64,000 nt of DNA from positions 1 through 64,000 of the forward strand of contig NZ_FUKM01000058.1 of assembly GCF_900163645.1 (NCBI RefSeq). The letters are read 5' to 3'. Made by a program: the position numbers and the translations under genes. Positions within the stretch are counted from its first letter, which is position 1, and each line of letters begins with the position of its first letter. The stretch is from Halomonas citrativorans. Its GTDB lineage: Bacteria > Pseudomonadota > Gammaproteobacteria > Pseudomonadales > Halomonadaceae. The notes under the pieces are model-generated. The model was not told the origin of the DNA and searched no databases. It saw only the letters and a program-made list of their open reading frames with translations. Shown in pieces: positions 6,831-13,813 of the stretch.

Positions 6831-7065
6831 TCACATCGATCTGCTTAAACAACAAGTAGCCATTACCCATACAGAAACACAGGTACTCAACTGTTTGCGG
6901 ACGGCAGGCAAAGCGTAATTCCAGCGCCTGCCCCTTTCCTTCTTCAAACCACACGCGGCTATCAAGCATGTGCGCAGCGCTGGGAAAGCCCGAGCGCGAA
7001 TCTGGAAAGAAATGCGTGGATGGCATGGGCTGCGCCAGCGTGTCATCCGTTAGCAACTTGCTCAT
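6685..7065 (-). CDS. Hypothetical early protein between cro- and O-like genes
   Basis: 126 residues as read, unrecognised. The first 80 residues look like a genuine protein (ELRFACRPQTVEYLCFCMGNG, in two parts, then GYLLFKQIDVIK). The last ~46 lie antisense to the 3' end of the + strand gene at 6345-6830 and are Gly/Ala/Pro-rich. GAGGTGA lies before the ATG. One reading is that the + strand gene was inserted here and replaced the original 3' end. Confidence 0.5.
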   Translation of the reverse strand: MSKLLTDDTLAQPMPSTHFFPDSRSGFPSAAHMLDSRVWFEEGKGQALELRFACRPQTVEYLCFCMGNGYLLFKQIDVIKNRSVFSAIQWSAEPPQGLGESVGWLGAGGPLSKAPEAAGAGGSSLA

Positions 7066-7105
7066 ACCCTCACCTCACAAATACCTGTATGGAAAATCAC
7101 CGCGT

Positions 7106-7372
7106 TCACGATGGCGTAACCGTTGGTTCGTCTGAGCTAAGCTGAACCTCAATTGCAGAGGGTGCGGCATGCTCCAACAACCACTCAGCAGTGAATGCCC
7201 CACCACTAGCGCTAGCCATCCGCTGGGCATGCTGGGTTTCGCCGGTGTACTCGGTGCGTGGCAAACGCCCTCGGTTAACCCACTTACGAACTGCCTGAGG
7301 GGTGACATTGCAGATGATTGAAACAGCAGAGGGGCCTCCTAGCTGTTCAACAGCCAATCCAACATTGCTCAT
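7106..7372 (-). CDS. Cro-like helix-turn-helix protein
   Basis: 88 residues. Residues 5-38 form the HTH: VEQLGGPSAVSIICNVTPQAVRKWV, broken at the turn near C21-N22, with the recognition helix at PQAVRKWV. This is the Cro/YdaS pattern seen in lambdoid early regulators. The ATG at 7372 has GGAG 6 bases upstream; a TTG at 7384 would add four residues. It is transcribed away from the cI-like gene from the promoter at 7402-7431. It probably competes for the same operators to allow lytic growth. An extra operator-like site (7118-7128) lies inside its 3' end. Confidence 0.85.
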   Translation of the reverse strand: MSNVGLAVEQLGGPSAVSIICNVTPQAVRKWVNRGRLPRTEYTGETQHAQRMASASGGAFTAEWLLEHAAPSAIEVQLSSDEPTVTPS

Positions 7373-7389
7373 TGCACTCTCCAAAAACG

Positions 7390-7400
7390 AACCAATGGTT
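7390..7400. promoter_or_regulatory. Repressor operator at the cro promoter
   Basis: AACCAATGGTT, an 11-bp dyad with an unpaired centre. The same motif occurs at 7447-7457 (AACCGATGGTT), 10771-10781 (AACCATTGGTT) and, with one change, at 10747-10757. Confidence 0.7.
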
Positions 7401-7401
7401 G

Positions 7402-7431
7402 ATATTAAAACACAACTGAAAGTTCTCGCAA
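7402..7431 (-). promoter_or_regulatory. PR-like promoter of the cro operon
   Basis: On the minus strand, TTGCGA (7431-7426), an 18-bp spacer and TAATAT (7407-7402). The expected start, near 7395, is the centre of the operator at 7390-7400. It overlaps the divergent cI promoter. Confidence 0.55.
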
Positions 7432-7445
7432 GGAAAGCGCATAAT
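7416..7445 (+). promoter_or_regulatory. PRM-like promoter of the repressor operon
   Basis: CTGAAA (7416-7421), 18 bp, CATAAT (7440-7445). The predicted start falls at or next to the ATG at 7452, so the cI-like mRNA may be leaderless, as from lambda PRM. Confidence 0.5.
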
Positions 7446-7446
7446 G

Positions 7447-7457
7447 AACCGATGGTT
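7447..7457. promoter_or_regulatory. Repressor operator at the cI start
   Basis: AACCGATGGTT centred on the predicted start point and the ATG of the repressor gene. Occupancy here would give negative autoregulation, as OR3 does in lambda. Confidence 0.65.
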
Positions 7458-8009
7458 ACTAATGAAAAGTTACGGTCTGCTTTTGCAGATAGACTAAGGA
7501 AAGCAATGACCGAATCGGGTCAGCCGATTCGTGGGGCGGCCGTGCGCCTGCATGAGCTAACAGGCAAATCTGCTAATGCAGCCGGGAAGTGGCTGAAAGG
7601 CGAGAGCATGCCAACGCCTGAGAACCTTCAGAAGATTTGCCATTGGCTAAATGTTCGAGAGGAATGGCTCGAGTATGGGCGTGAGCCTATGCGCCGGGGG
7701 GCAGCTTCCAGCGAGCCGTACCGTGTTGAGGAGCATGCTCAAGAACTCGCGCAACTTGCATCGCCTCGCTCCTTACGCATGCTGAATAACATTGCTCAAG
7801 CCGCCCAAGATGGCCGATTAACAGAAGATGACCTAATACTGCTCGAGCAGATCGCAAATCGAATTGCCGCTCGACCTGCCGAAAAAACATACGAACGCCG
7901 CCAGAGCAATCAAGAGCGGCTAAAGGCAAAACTGGGGAACAATGATTTATCTGCTGAAAGGAACCGCCCTGCAGGGGCAGCTACCGAGCCCGAAGCGGGA
8001 GGGGATTAA
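7452..8009 (+). CDS. CI-like repressor without a peptidase domain
   Basis: 185 residues. An N-terminal helix-turn-helix spans about 10-65 (FADRLRKAMTESGQP, KSANAAGKWLKGESMPTPENL), followed by a helical C-terminal region. There is no LexA-type Ser/Lys peptidase domain, so induction cannot be by RecA-stimulated self-cleavage; an antirepressor or another signal is implied. The ATG at 7452 coincides with the predicted promoter start; an in-frame ATG at 7395 lies within the other operator and is less likely. It overlaps the HipA-like gene by 68 bp, so the downstream cassette is probably co-expressed in the lysogen. Confidence 0.82.
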   Translation: MVTNEKLRSAFADRLRKAMTESGQPIRGAAVRLHELTGKSANAAGKWLKGESMPTPENLQKICHWLNVREEWLEYGREPMRRGAASSEPYRVEEHAQELAQLASPRSLRMLNNIAQAAQDGRLTEDDLILLEQIANRIAARPAEKTYERRQSNQERLKAKLGNNDLSAERNRPAGAATEPEAGGD

Positions 8010-8820
8010 CCCGATCTTCAAGGCGCGCATCCAGGCTGAAGGTGAAAGCCGCCGGTGCTTCATCAAGCTGCTGCCAGACAAGGTCGTGGAGCATGGCGCA
8101 GTCGTCGATAACCGCGAGGCCTACAGCGAAGCCATTGGCTATGTGCTGGCCCGTGCTTGTGGCTTTAAAGTGGCCAATGTAGCGGGCGTTATCCTTCTGA
8201 ATCGGCAACAAATCCCCCCTAATGTACTTGCACAGGCTGATGCAGAAACAGCCGGGGCACCCCAGTCAGAATTCATTGCATGGTTTAGCGAAGACCTATG
8301 CTATCCAGATTTGGTTGTACAGCACACGACAGGGGTCACCAGCCAAGATTTTGAAGATCGCCTAAAAGCTCGCATTGCTAAAGACCTCCTAGCGCGCGAA
8401 GAACTGCCTAAGCTTGTCTCTTTTGACGAGTGGACACTGAATACAGACCGCAACCCGGGTAACGTGCTAAGCGCCAGCACTGCCTCTGTAGCGCTCATTG
8501 ACCATGGCCGACTATTCATGTCTCGGGGCTGGCAGTCACAAGCGTTGCGATTCCTCATGCATCGCCAAGCCGGTAACCAGATGGCCAGTTGGGCCGAGCT
8601 AGGCGAGCCCGGTTGGAATCGAAAATTACCCAACATGAGTAAGCGCGCATTGGCCTATAATGGATTCCACATATCATTCAGCGATACTGGACAAGATAAG
8701 GTTAGAAAGGCACTGTCTGACCTCTCCCTGCCGGGTGACGAGATAGATTGCGTGCTCGACTTTTTAGAGCAGCGCTTAGACCCAGGGCATTATCGCAAGG
8801 CAATAGGCCTAATAGCATGA
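7942..8820 (+). CDS. HipA-like kinase (HipA_2 type)
   Basis: 292 residues. Kinase features are visible: K42 (FIKLL) as the nucleotide-binding lysine, a catalytic loop with D169 and N174 (NTDRNPGN), and metal-binding D187 (LIDHG). The protein is shorter than HipA (about 440) and lacks its N-terminal subdomain, as in the HipA_2 group, which often sits beside a DUF3037 gene as it does here. HipA itself phosphorylates glutamyl-tRNA synthetase; the target here is unknown. GGGGAAC precedes the ATG. The gene begins inside the repressor gene and its stop overlaps the next start (ATGA). Confidence 0.85.
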   Translation: MIYLLKGTALQGQLPSPKREGINPIFKARIQAEGESRRCFIKLLPDKVVEHGAVVDNREAYSEAIGYVLARACGFKVANVAGVILLNRQQIPPNVLAQADAETAGAPQSEFIAWFSEDLCYPDLVVQHTTGVTSQDFEDRLKARIAKDLLAREELPKLVSFDEWTLNTDRNPGNVLSASTASVALIDHGRLFMSRGWQSQALRFLMHRQAGNQMASWAELGEPGWNRKLPNMSKRALAYNGFHISFSDTGQDKVRKALSDLSLPGDEIDCVLDFLEQRLDPGHYRKAIGLIA

Positions 8821-9695
8821 ATTTGGCAGCTCGACTAAAAGAAACATTAACTGCTGAGGAAAGCCCCACCGTCTCTGGTAACTGGCGGCCAATTAGCATG
8901 TGCCTGGATGACACGGCATGTGAGTTTTTAAATGTTGGTGTCGTCTTCGCTCATGGATCTCATGTTGAAGTGCGCATGCTGGACTCATTTGAGCGACTAA
9001 AGTGCCTGTATGACACGCGCATCAATCAGTCGCATCTTCAACACCTGCTAATGGACATTGAAGCCTGCTTGATCTCCACGAAAGGGGATCTGCCTGATTG
9101 CTTGAGCGACACCATTCGCCTGGGCCCTTCTCTTTTCGCCCAAGGTGAAGACGCAGAAAGTATTGTCGATGCCTTCTTTGAAGATGTGGTCACCCTCGCT
9201 AGGCCGCGCAAGAATCAAGCGCCGTCTCAATTCCGTTATCGTTCATCAAGCAAAGTGTGCACAAGCGTCATTGAACTGATGAAAGAGCGTTTGGGCTTTA
9301 GCGCCAGCCGCGTGATACAGGATCAACCGCTACGCCTTCCGCTGAGCAATGGGAAAACCATTGATGTTGAGGTACCCCTACTGTCCAGCTCTGCCGTGGG
9401 TTCAGTGATCTCAGCGTGGTACAAAAGCCCGATGGTGGTAGAAAACAATATTCTGCAAGCGGGCGCCGACCTCTCATTGGTCGCTAGCAATAGTCAGCGA
9501 CAAGCGGCCATGTCAGTACTTATACCGAATGACAAGAGCGGCCTAACGATCAAAGAGCGCGAGCAGGTGGAAAAAGCGATCTACCGCAGACTAGAACGCT
9601 TTGAGCGCTCAGGCATTACGGTACTACGTGATGACTCCACCGCTGGGCTGGCTGAACAAACCACTCAATGGTGGAGTAAGCGAGGTGCGGCTTGA
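8817..9695 (+). CDS. DUF3037 family protein
   Basis: 292 residues. The family signature lies near the N-terminus: a basic strand (WRPISMCL) then EFLNVGVVFAHG at 36-47. The C-terminal ~150 residues are an additional domain with no recognised match, ending in a helical RRLERFERSGI region. Function unknown; DUF3037 proteins are commonly encoded with HipA_2 kinases, so it may be substrate, inhibitor or partner. The start at 8817 is set by the ATGA overlap with the kinase gene. Confidence 0.82.
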   Translation: MNLAARLKETLTAEESPTVSGNWRPISMCLDDTACEFLNVGVVFAHGSHVEVRMLDSFERLKCLYDTRINQSHLQHLLMDIEACLISTKGDLPDCLSDTIRLGPSLFAQGEDAESIVDAFFEDVVTLARPRKNQAPSQFRYRSSSKVCTSVIELMKERLGFSASRVIQDQPLRLPLSNGKTIDVEVPLLSSSAVGSVISAWYKSPMVVENNILQAGADLSLVASNSQRQAAMSVLIPNDKSGLTIKEREQVEKAIYRRLERFERSGITVLRDDSTAGLAEQTTQWWSKRGAA

Positions 9696-9714
9696 ATATA
9701 TTTGAGGTGATTGC

Positions 9715-10467
9715 GTGACTGAGGACCAAATTCGCGATAACGCTATTACCTTTGCACGCCGCAATAAAAAAAGCATCGCCAAGCGTCTCACGAGCAAGTC
9801 AATCTACTTTCCTGAAAAGGAACCGGTGTCTGTCTTTATGGCTGGGTCACCGGGTGCTGGAAAAACTGAATCATCATTGGCCCTACTGGAAACTTTCAAA
9901 TTGCAGCATGGTCAAGATGTACTAAGAATTGACCCTGACGAGCTCAGATGTGAATTACCCGGCTACACTGGCAACAATTCATGGCTTTTTCAGTTCGCTG
10001 TCTCCATTCTGGTGGATAAAATCCACGACACGGCACTTGATCAAAAACAAAGTTTCTTGCTTGACGGAACCTTGGCTAACTACGATATTGCAAAGAAGAA
10101 CATTGAGCGCTCTATCAAACGGAACCGCTTTGTGCAGATACTATACGTTTACCAAGAGCCCAAACTTGCTTGGAAGTTTGCGCTAGCGCGAGAGCATATA
10201 GAAGGACGGCGAATACCGCTTGAAAGCTTCATCGAGCAATATTTCAGCTCACGACGTGTTGTGAACACCTTGAAACAAAATTTTCAAAAGAAAATAAACG
10301 TTGATTTATTAATAAAAAACAATGACAACAGCTTGAAAGCCACAAAACAGAACATCAGTGAAGTTGACGGGTATTTGCCTGAAAAGTACACTCCTGCATC
10401 CCTTCACAGGGAACTCATACACATAGGTGAGCATTATGTTCGGACTCCCTCCAAAAGCGAAGAGTGA
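9715..10467 (+). CDS. Zeta-toxin-type P-loop kinase
   Basis: 250 residues. Walker A GSPGAGKT at 44-51, then RIDPDE at 71-76, LLDGT at 115-119, and the arginine-rich AREHIEGRRIP at 158-168, the layout of zeta/PezT-type kinases. Characterised members phosphorylate UDP-N-acetylglucosamine and block wall synthesis; others act on nucleotides. The substrate here is unknown. The start is GTG with GAGGTGA upstream, 19 bp after the DUF3037 stop. The 3' part is more A-rich than its neighbours, hinting at separate acquisition. A 57-residue gene overlaps its end. Confidence 0.85.
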   Translation: MTEDQIRDNAITFARRNKKSIAKRLTSKSIYFPEKEPVSVFMAGSPGAGKTESSLALLETFKLQHGQDVLRIDPDELRCELPGYTGNNSWLFQFAVSILVDKIHDTALDQKQSFLLDGTLANYDIAKKNIERSIKRNRFVQILYVYQEPKLAWKFALAREHIEGRRIPLESFIEQYFSSRRVVNTLKQNFQKKINVDLLIKNNDNSLKATKQNISEVDGYLPEKYTPASLHRELIHIGEHYVRTPSKSEE

Positions 10468-10609
10468 AAGCACTGCTTTTTCAACCTTTATGCGTTCAGC
10501 ATCTTCCAGTGAGAAGAAGCGCGTATACACAAAGGTGCTCGATCAAGCGATTGAACGCCAAAATGAAGTGCTAAAACGACTTGAGGTTGAGCAACACCAG
10601 CACTGCTGA
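10436..10609 (+). CDS. Small helical protein, possible antitoxin
   Basis: 57 residues (MFGLPPKAKSES to the end), predicted helical, with a basic middle and an EVLKRLEVEQ tail. The ATG at 10436 has AGGTGA 5 bases upstream and lies inside the 3' end of the zeta-type gene, so they are coupled. No family known to me with assigned function. Its position suggests an antitoxin or adaptor for the zeta-type kinase. Classical epsilon antitoxins are larger and precede zeta, so this would be atypical. Confidence 0.7.
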   Translation: MFGLPPKAKSESTAFSTFMRSASSSEKKRVYTKVLDQAIERQNEVLKRLEVEQHQHC

Positions 10610-10638
10610 TACAGCTCCCACGTCTAACGATCTACAAG

Positions 10639-10663
10639 AACCGCCTTTCGGGGCGGTTTTTTT
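10639..10663 (+). terminator. Rho-independent terminator of the repressor operon
   Basis: AACCGCC / GGCGGTT stem with a 6-base loop, followed by seven T residues. It lies 30 bp after the small gene and separates the lysogenic cassette from the PL-like transcription unit. Confidence 0.92.
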
Positions 10664-10746
10664 GTGCCTGATGTTCTAACCCATCCCCCTCTCCCCCGTC
10701 ACGGCCAAGCCACTTTTCGAGGTTCGTAATTGCTGGCCCAAACAAC

Positions 10747-10787
10747 AACTATTGGTTGTTGACTTAAAACAACCATTGGTTCATATT
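10747..10787 (+). promoter_or_regulatory. PL-like promoter with two repressor operators
   Basis: TTGACT (10759-10764), 17 bp, CATATT (10782-10787). The spacer contains AACCATTGGTT (10771-10781), the same operator as in the immunity region. A second copy with one change, AACTATTGGTT (10747-10757), overlaps the -35 flank and sits in a wider AACAAC/GTTGTT dyad. The first served gene starts at 10822. Upstream, 10664-10746 holds nothing I recognise. Confidence 0.78.
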
Positions 10788-10821
10788 TAACGCATAACGA
10801 ATTACGTCGGGGATCACATCA

Positions 10822-11223
10822 ATGCAGTCATCAACCATACAACACGTAACCTTCGCAGGCTGGCGTTGCCGATACGGCGCCCGCAAAAGCGGCTTACCAA
10901 CAATCGTGCAAGCGCAAGTAGCTGCAGGGCTTGCCGCCGGCTTAACCCAGAAGGAAATCGCCAAGCTTCGCGGCGTATCCCCCGCTTCAGTTCGCACCGT
11001 GGCAGAAGCGCTTTACTGGCAACTAGGGGCTTACCGAGCTACCGCTGCCGTAGCCGAAGCCATGCGCCGCGGCTGGATCGCCCCGGTCGTGCTCGCCCTA
11101 CTCATCAGCGGCATTAACCCCGACGCCGAAGGCATGCGCCACCGCGCCCCGGCACGCACACAAACCCGCGTTAGCACTAGCCGCACCGTGTCACGCCGTG
11201 ATGTGGGGAGTGTGTACGCATGA
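10822..11223 (+). CDS. Helix-turn-helix phage early regulator
   Basis: 133 residues. A LuxR-type HTH spans about 35-65: GLTQKEIAKLRGVSPASVRT, followed by VAEALYWQLGAYRATAAVAEAMRRG in two helices. The C-terminus is basic and probably flexible. It is the first gene after the PL-like promoter, the place of N in lambda, but it shows no arginine-rich N-peptide; I read it as a DNA-binding regulator. Its stop overlaps the next ATG (ATGA). Confidence 0.8.
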   Translation: MQSSTIQHVTFAGWRCRYGARKSGLPTIVQAQVAAGLAAGLTQKEIAKLRGVSPASVRTVAEALYWQLGAYRATAAVAEAMRRGWIAPVVLALLISGINPDAEGMRHRAPARTQTRVSTSRTVSRRDVGSVYA

Positions 11224-11483
11224 ACATCGTAGAGAGAACCACCGCGCAGCTGGTGCGAAACCGTATTCATGATCTGGTCGACTTGGCGATGGACGTCAAC
11301 GCCAACAATACCGGCACAGCCGCTATCCGCGTGCTTTCAGATGCCGCTTATGTCGACATCCACAGCGACATGGGCTCGTTTCATTCCACCTACCCGCTCC
11401 CGCTGATGGCTACCAATAGAACGCTGGATGAACTGGAAAAAATCATCGCGGATGCTCGTGATTTCCTCGGGGGTGCGCAATGA
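11220..11483 (+). CDS. Hypothetical phage protein
   Basis: 87 residues, unrecognised. It has an N-terminal helix, then alternating strands (AAYVDIHSDMGSFHSTYPL) and a C-terminal helix (LDELEKIIADARDFL). The start and stop overlap both neighbouring genes, so it belongs to the early operon. No function can be assigned. Confidence 0.75.
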   Translation: MNIVERTTAQLVRNRIHDLVDLAMDVNANNTGTAAIRVLSDAAYVDIHSDMGSFHSTYPLPLMATNRTLDELEKIIADARDFLGGAQ

Positions 11484-11803
11484 GCATTCAGCAATCCAAA
11501 ACTCTATGGGCAGGCGCCCTGGTAGCCGCCGTGCTGGTCATGGGCCACCTCTCCAAAAGCGATGCGCAGGACCACGAAGAATGGCTAACCGAGTACTGCA
11601 CCGACGCGGCCGTGTGGGCCTTTGAAGAACATCGCGGCGTGCCCCTTAGCGAGCGCACCGGCCAGCCCGACTATCGCGGCATCGCCGAAGAAAGCTGCCC
11701 AGGCATGCGCCCTGCTGGCCCTGCGATCGACGACGACTACCGAGCGCCAGCACGGCTAGCGATGCCAGAGACGGCGCCCATTCAACAGATTGTTCAGTTT
11801 TAG
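11480..11803 (+). CDS. Membrane-anchored or secreted small phage protein
   Basis: 107 residues. A hydrophobic segment at about 9-23 (LWAGALVAAVLVMGH) is followed by SDAQD, compatible with a signal peptide or N-terminal anchor. The remainder is acidic with two cysteines (C40, C74). It could act at the envelope, for example in superinfection control, but this is only positional inference. Confidence 0.68.
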   Translation: MSIQQSKTLWAGALVAAVLVMGHLSKSDAQDHEEWLTEYCTDAAVWAFEEHRGVPLSERTGQPDYRGIAEESCPGMRPAGPAIDDDYRAPARLAMPETAPIQQIVQF

Positions 11804-11811
11804 GAGGCCTT

Positions 11812-12126
11812 ATGTTTGCTCGCAACGCACTTGGCCAAGCCATAACGGTGGGCAGTCGTCGCCGTCGTTGCAGGTGCCGCTCATGCGGTGCCCGCCAGGT
11901 GAAAGCGAAACATCCGGACGAATACCAGCGCAGGATCCGCTGCAAAAGCTGCGGTGCGTTCGACTCCCTCCGAATCGACAAGTGGGCAGATGGGTGCGGC
12001 TGGCGAAACAAGACGTGTTACTGCGATGGGTACCACTACCCCCACCGCATCCGCAGCGAGTGGTGCTACCACAACCCCAACTACGCCGCCGATGAAGAGC
12101 ACCGATATATGTACGCCGGGATGTGA
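11812..12126 (+). CDS. Cysteine-rich zinc-ribbon phage protein
   Basis: 104 residues preceded by TAGGAGGCC. Paired CxxC motifs (CRSC near 22-25, CKSC near 44-47) form a zinc ribbon. A second cluster (CGWRNKTCYCDGYHYPHR) and WCYHNP may bind another metal. The basic N-terminus suggests nucleic-acid binding. Similar proteins occur in phage early regions, without assigned function. Confidence 0.8.
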   Translation: MFARNALGQAITVGSRRRRCRCRSCGARQVKAKHPDEYQRRIRCKSCGAFDSLRIDKWADGCGWRNKTCYCDGYHYPHRIRSEWCYHNPNYAADEEHRYMYAGM

Positions 12127-12134
12127 GACCAGCC

Positions 12135-12215
12135 ATGACCTTTGAAGAACAGTTCGACCAAATTTTTAAGCCAGCGCCAGCGAAAACCGACCAGCCGCCC
12201 AAGCGCGATCACTGA
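12135..12215 (+). CDS. 26-residue peptide ahead of rdgC
   Basis: A short open frame (MTFEEQFDQIFKPAPA, then a basic KTDQPPKRDH end). It fills the gap between the zinc-ribbon gene and rdgC and stops 10 bp before the rdgC start. There is no strong ribosome-binding site. It may be a leader peptide or spurious. Confidence 0.35.
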   Translation: MTFEEQFDQIFKPAPAKTDQPPKRDH

Positions 12216-12225
12216 GGAATCAGAC

Positions 12226-13197
12226 ATGACCATCCTAAAAAACGCCATTGTACTGAAAGCCCGCCTCCCTGAAATCGCCCTACTGCGCCAGCAGCTGGCC
12301 GCCGCTGAGCGGGGTGAGATTGCAGAGACTGAATTCCGGCGCGACGCCTTTGTACCGGCATTAGCCGAGGAAATGGTAGCCGAGTTTCCCTCTGGCTTTG
12401 CGCTGTGCCTGCGCTGCGAAGAGAAGATCATCCCCAAAGGCACCATTGCTGAAGCGGTATTCAAGCGGGTAACTGAACTGGAGACAGAGCGCGGCGACCT
12501 ACTCGACGATGAAGAGCGCGACCAACTCAACGCCGACGTAAGTATGGAGATCTGCAAAAAAGCGTTCGTCAAAACGAAGTACATTCGCGCTTTCTATCAC
12601 GTCGAAAGCGAGTTCCTGTTTATCGATACCACGTCACCCGGTGATGTCAGCCGCTTGATGGGTACCCTGGTCAAACTTGCCGGGAAGATTCAAACCGTCA
12701 CGATCCACATTAGCGGCGTGAAAAACGGCGTTACCACCCGCCTGCGCCAGCTTATCGCTGCTGAGTTAGGTGATGAAGTACGCCCCTTCGGCCAATTGGA
12801 AGCCGACGACATGGCTCGCATTCGCCGCCAGCTCGCACCCGGTGAGCCCATAGAGGTAATCACCTACAAAGGCACCTGGCTAGCCGAAAACGACGAGGTG
12901 TTGGCACAGCTGGCGGACGGCTTCGAGGTAGAAGAAATCGGCATGAGCTACCCGCCCGCCGCAATGACCTTCCGCCTTACCCACCAATTCCGCTTCAAAG
13001 GAATCGACTTCGCACCACAAGAGCCCGACGAAAACGGCGGTGAAGTCGATGGCATTCATGATTGGCGCATGAACGTCATGCGTGAAGTGGAAGGCATGGT
13101 GGGCGTCGTCACTGAACTGTGCGATCTGATGGAGTATGAACAGCCAGTGCTGGATGAAGCCGCAGACGACGGCGCCGAGCAGGAGCCAGCCGAATGA
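12226..13197 (+). CDS. rdgC: Recombination-associated protein RdgC
   Basis: 323 residues, near the usual ~305. The N-terminus MTILKNAIVLKARLP, the KAFVKTKYIRAF segment and the FIDTTSPGDVSRLM segment match the RdgC family, whose members form ring dimers on duplex DNA and restrain RecA. Phage copies may protect or steer recombination. GAGGAA lies 7 bases before the ATG at 12226; upstream in-frame starts lack a site. The acidic C-terminal tail (AADDGAEQEPAE) is extra. The stop overlaps the next ATG. Confidence 0.92.
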   Translation: MTILKNAIVLKARLPEIALLRQQLAAAERGEIAETEFRRDAFVPALAEEMVAEFPSGFALCLRCEEKIIPKGTIAEAVFKRVTELETERGDLLDDEERDQLNADVSMEICKKAFVKTKYIRAFYHVESEFLFIDTTSPGDVSRLMGTLVKLAGKIQTVTIHISGVKNGVTTRLRQLIAAELGDEVRPFGQLEADDMARIRRQLAPGEPIEVITYKGTWLAENDEVLAQLADGFEVEEIGMSYPPAAMTFRLTHQFRFKGIDFAPQEPDENGGEVDGIHDWRMNVMREVEGMVGVVTELCDLMEYEQPVLDEAADDGAEQEPAE

Positions 13198-13523
13198 AAC
13201 GCATCTATATCAGCGGCCCCATGACGGGACTGCCGGGCCTCAATCATGCTGCGTTCCATTTTGGAACCAACCAGTTGCGCGCCCTGGGGTATGAAGTGGT
13301 TAACCCCGCCGAAACGCCGGTACCCAGCGAAGGAGATGAATGGCATCACTGGCTAAAAGCCGACCTGATCCAGATGCTCACCTGCGACACGATAGCCCTA
13401 CTGCCTGGCTGGGAAGCCTCGAAAGGCGCTCACCTTGAACTGCACGTAGCTCACCGCGTCGGCATGACCGTCGTGGATATTGAGAAACTGCATCGCGACG
13501 AACTAGAACAGGTGCCCGCATGA
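13194..13523 (+). CDS. DUF4406 / deoxyribosyltransferase-like protein
   Basis: 109 residues. The start KRIYISGPMTGLPGLN and the WHHWLKADLIQML, LLPGWEASKGAHLEL motifs are those of DUF4406, related to nucleoside 2-deoxyribosyltransferases. E82-type catalytic glutamate is probably the one in HLELHVA. It may act on nucleotides or nucleotide-derived signals. It is translationally coupled to rdgC. Confidence 0.85.
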   Translation: MKRIYISGPMTGLPGLNHAAFHFGTNQLRALGYEVVNPAETPVPSEGDEWHHWLKADLIQMLTCDTIALLPGWEASKGAHLELHVAHRVGMTVVDIEKLHRDELEQVPA

Positions 13524-13813
13524 CTGCCATCTACGCCACCGACCCCGCCACGGGTGAAAGCGTCACGCTCAGCGAGCTAGCCAAGCGCCACCAACTCAGC
13601 GTATCGACCCTGTCCCGCCGTCACGCCGAGGGCAAACGCGGCGATGAACTGGTAGAGCCGTTCGATATTCGACGCTACAACGCCGAGCAACGCGCTCGAG
13701 CGCAGGCAGCAGCGGAGCGTAAAGAAGCGGTTCTCGCGGCTAATTCGCGCGGGCTTATGCGCCCGCTTAACCATATTGCTGAGGTCAGCAAAATGGTGGG
13801 AGGTGCGCAGTGA
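13520..13813 (+). CDS. Helix-turn-helix phage protein
   Basis: 97 residues. Residues 17-40 (LSELAKRHQLSVSTLSRRHAEG) form an HTH. This is followed by FDIRRYNAEQRARAQAAAERK, a basic helix. It resembles small phage regulators; no target can be named. The start and stop overlap the neighbours. Confidence 0.72.
   Translation: MTAIYATDPATGESVTLSELAKRHQLSVSTLSRRHAEGKRGDELVEPFDIRRYNAEQRARAQAAAERKEAVLAANSRGLMRPLNHIAEVSKMVGGAQ

Noticed and set aside
7302..7451. An upstream extension of the repressor gene to 7302 or 7395
   Set aside because: It would run through the cro start and the promoter/operator region. The start at 7452 fits the predicted promoter and the HTH domain.
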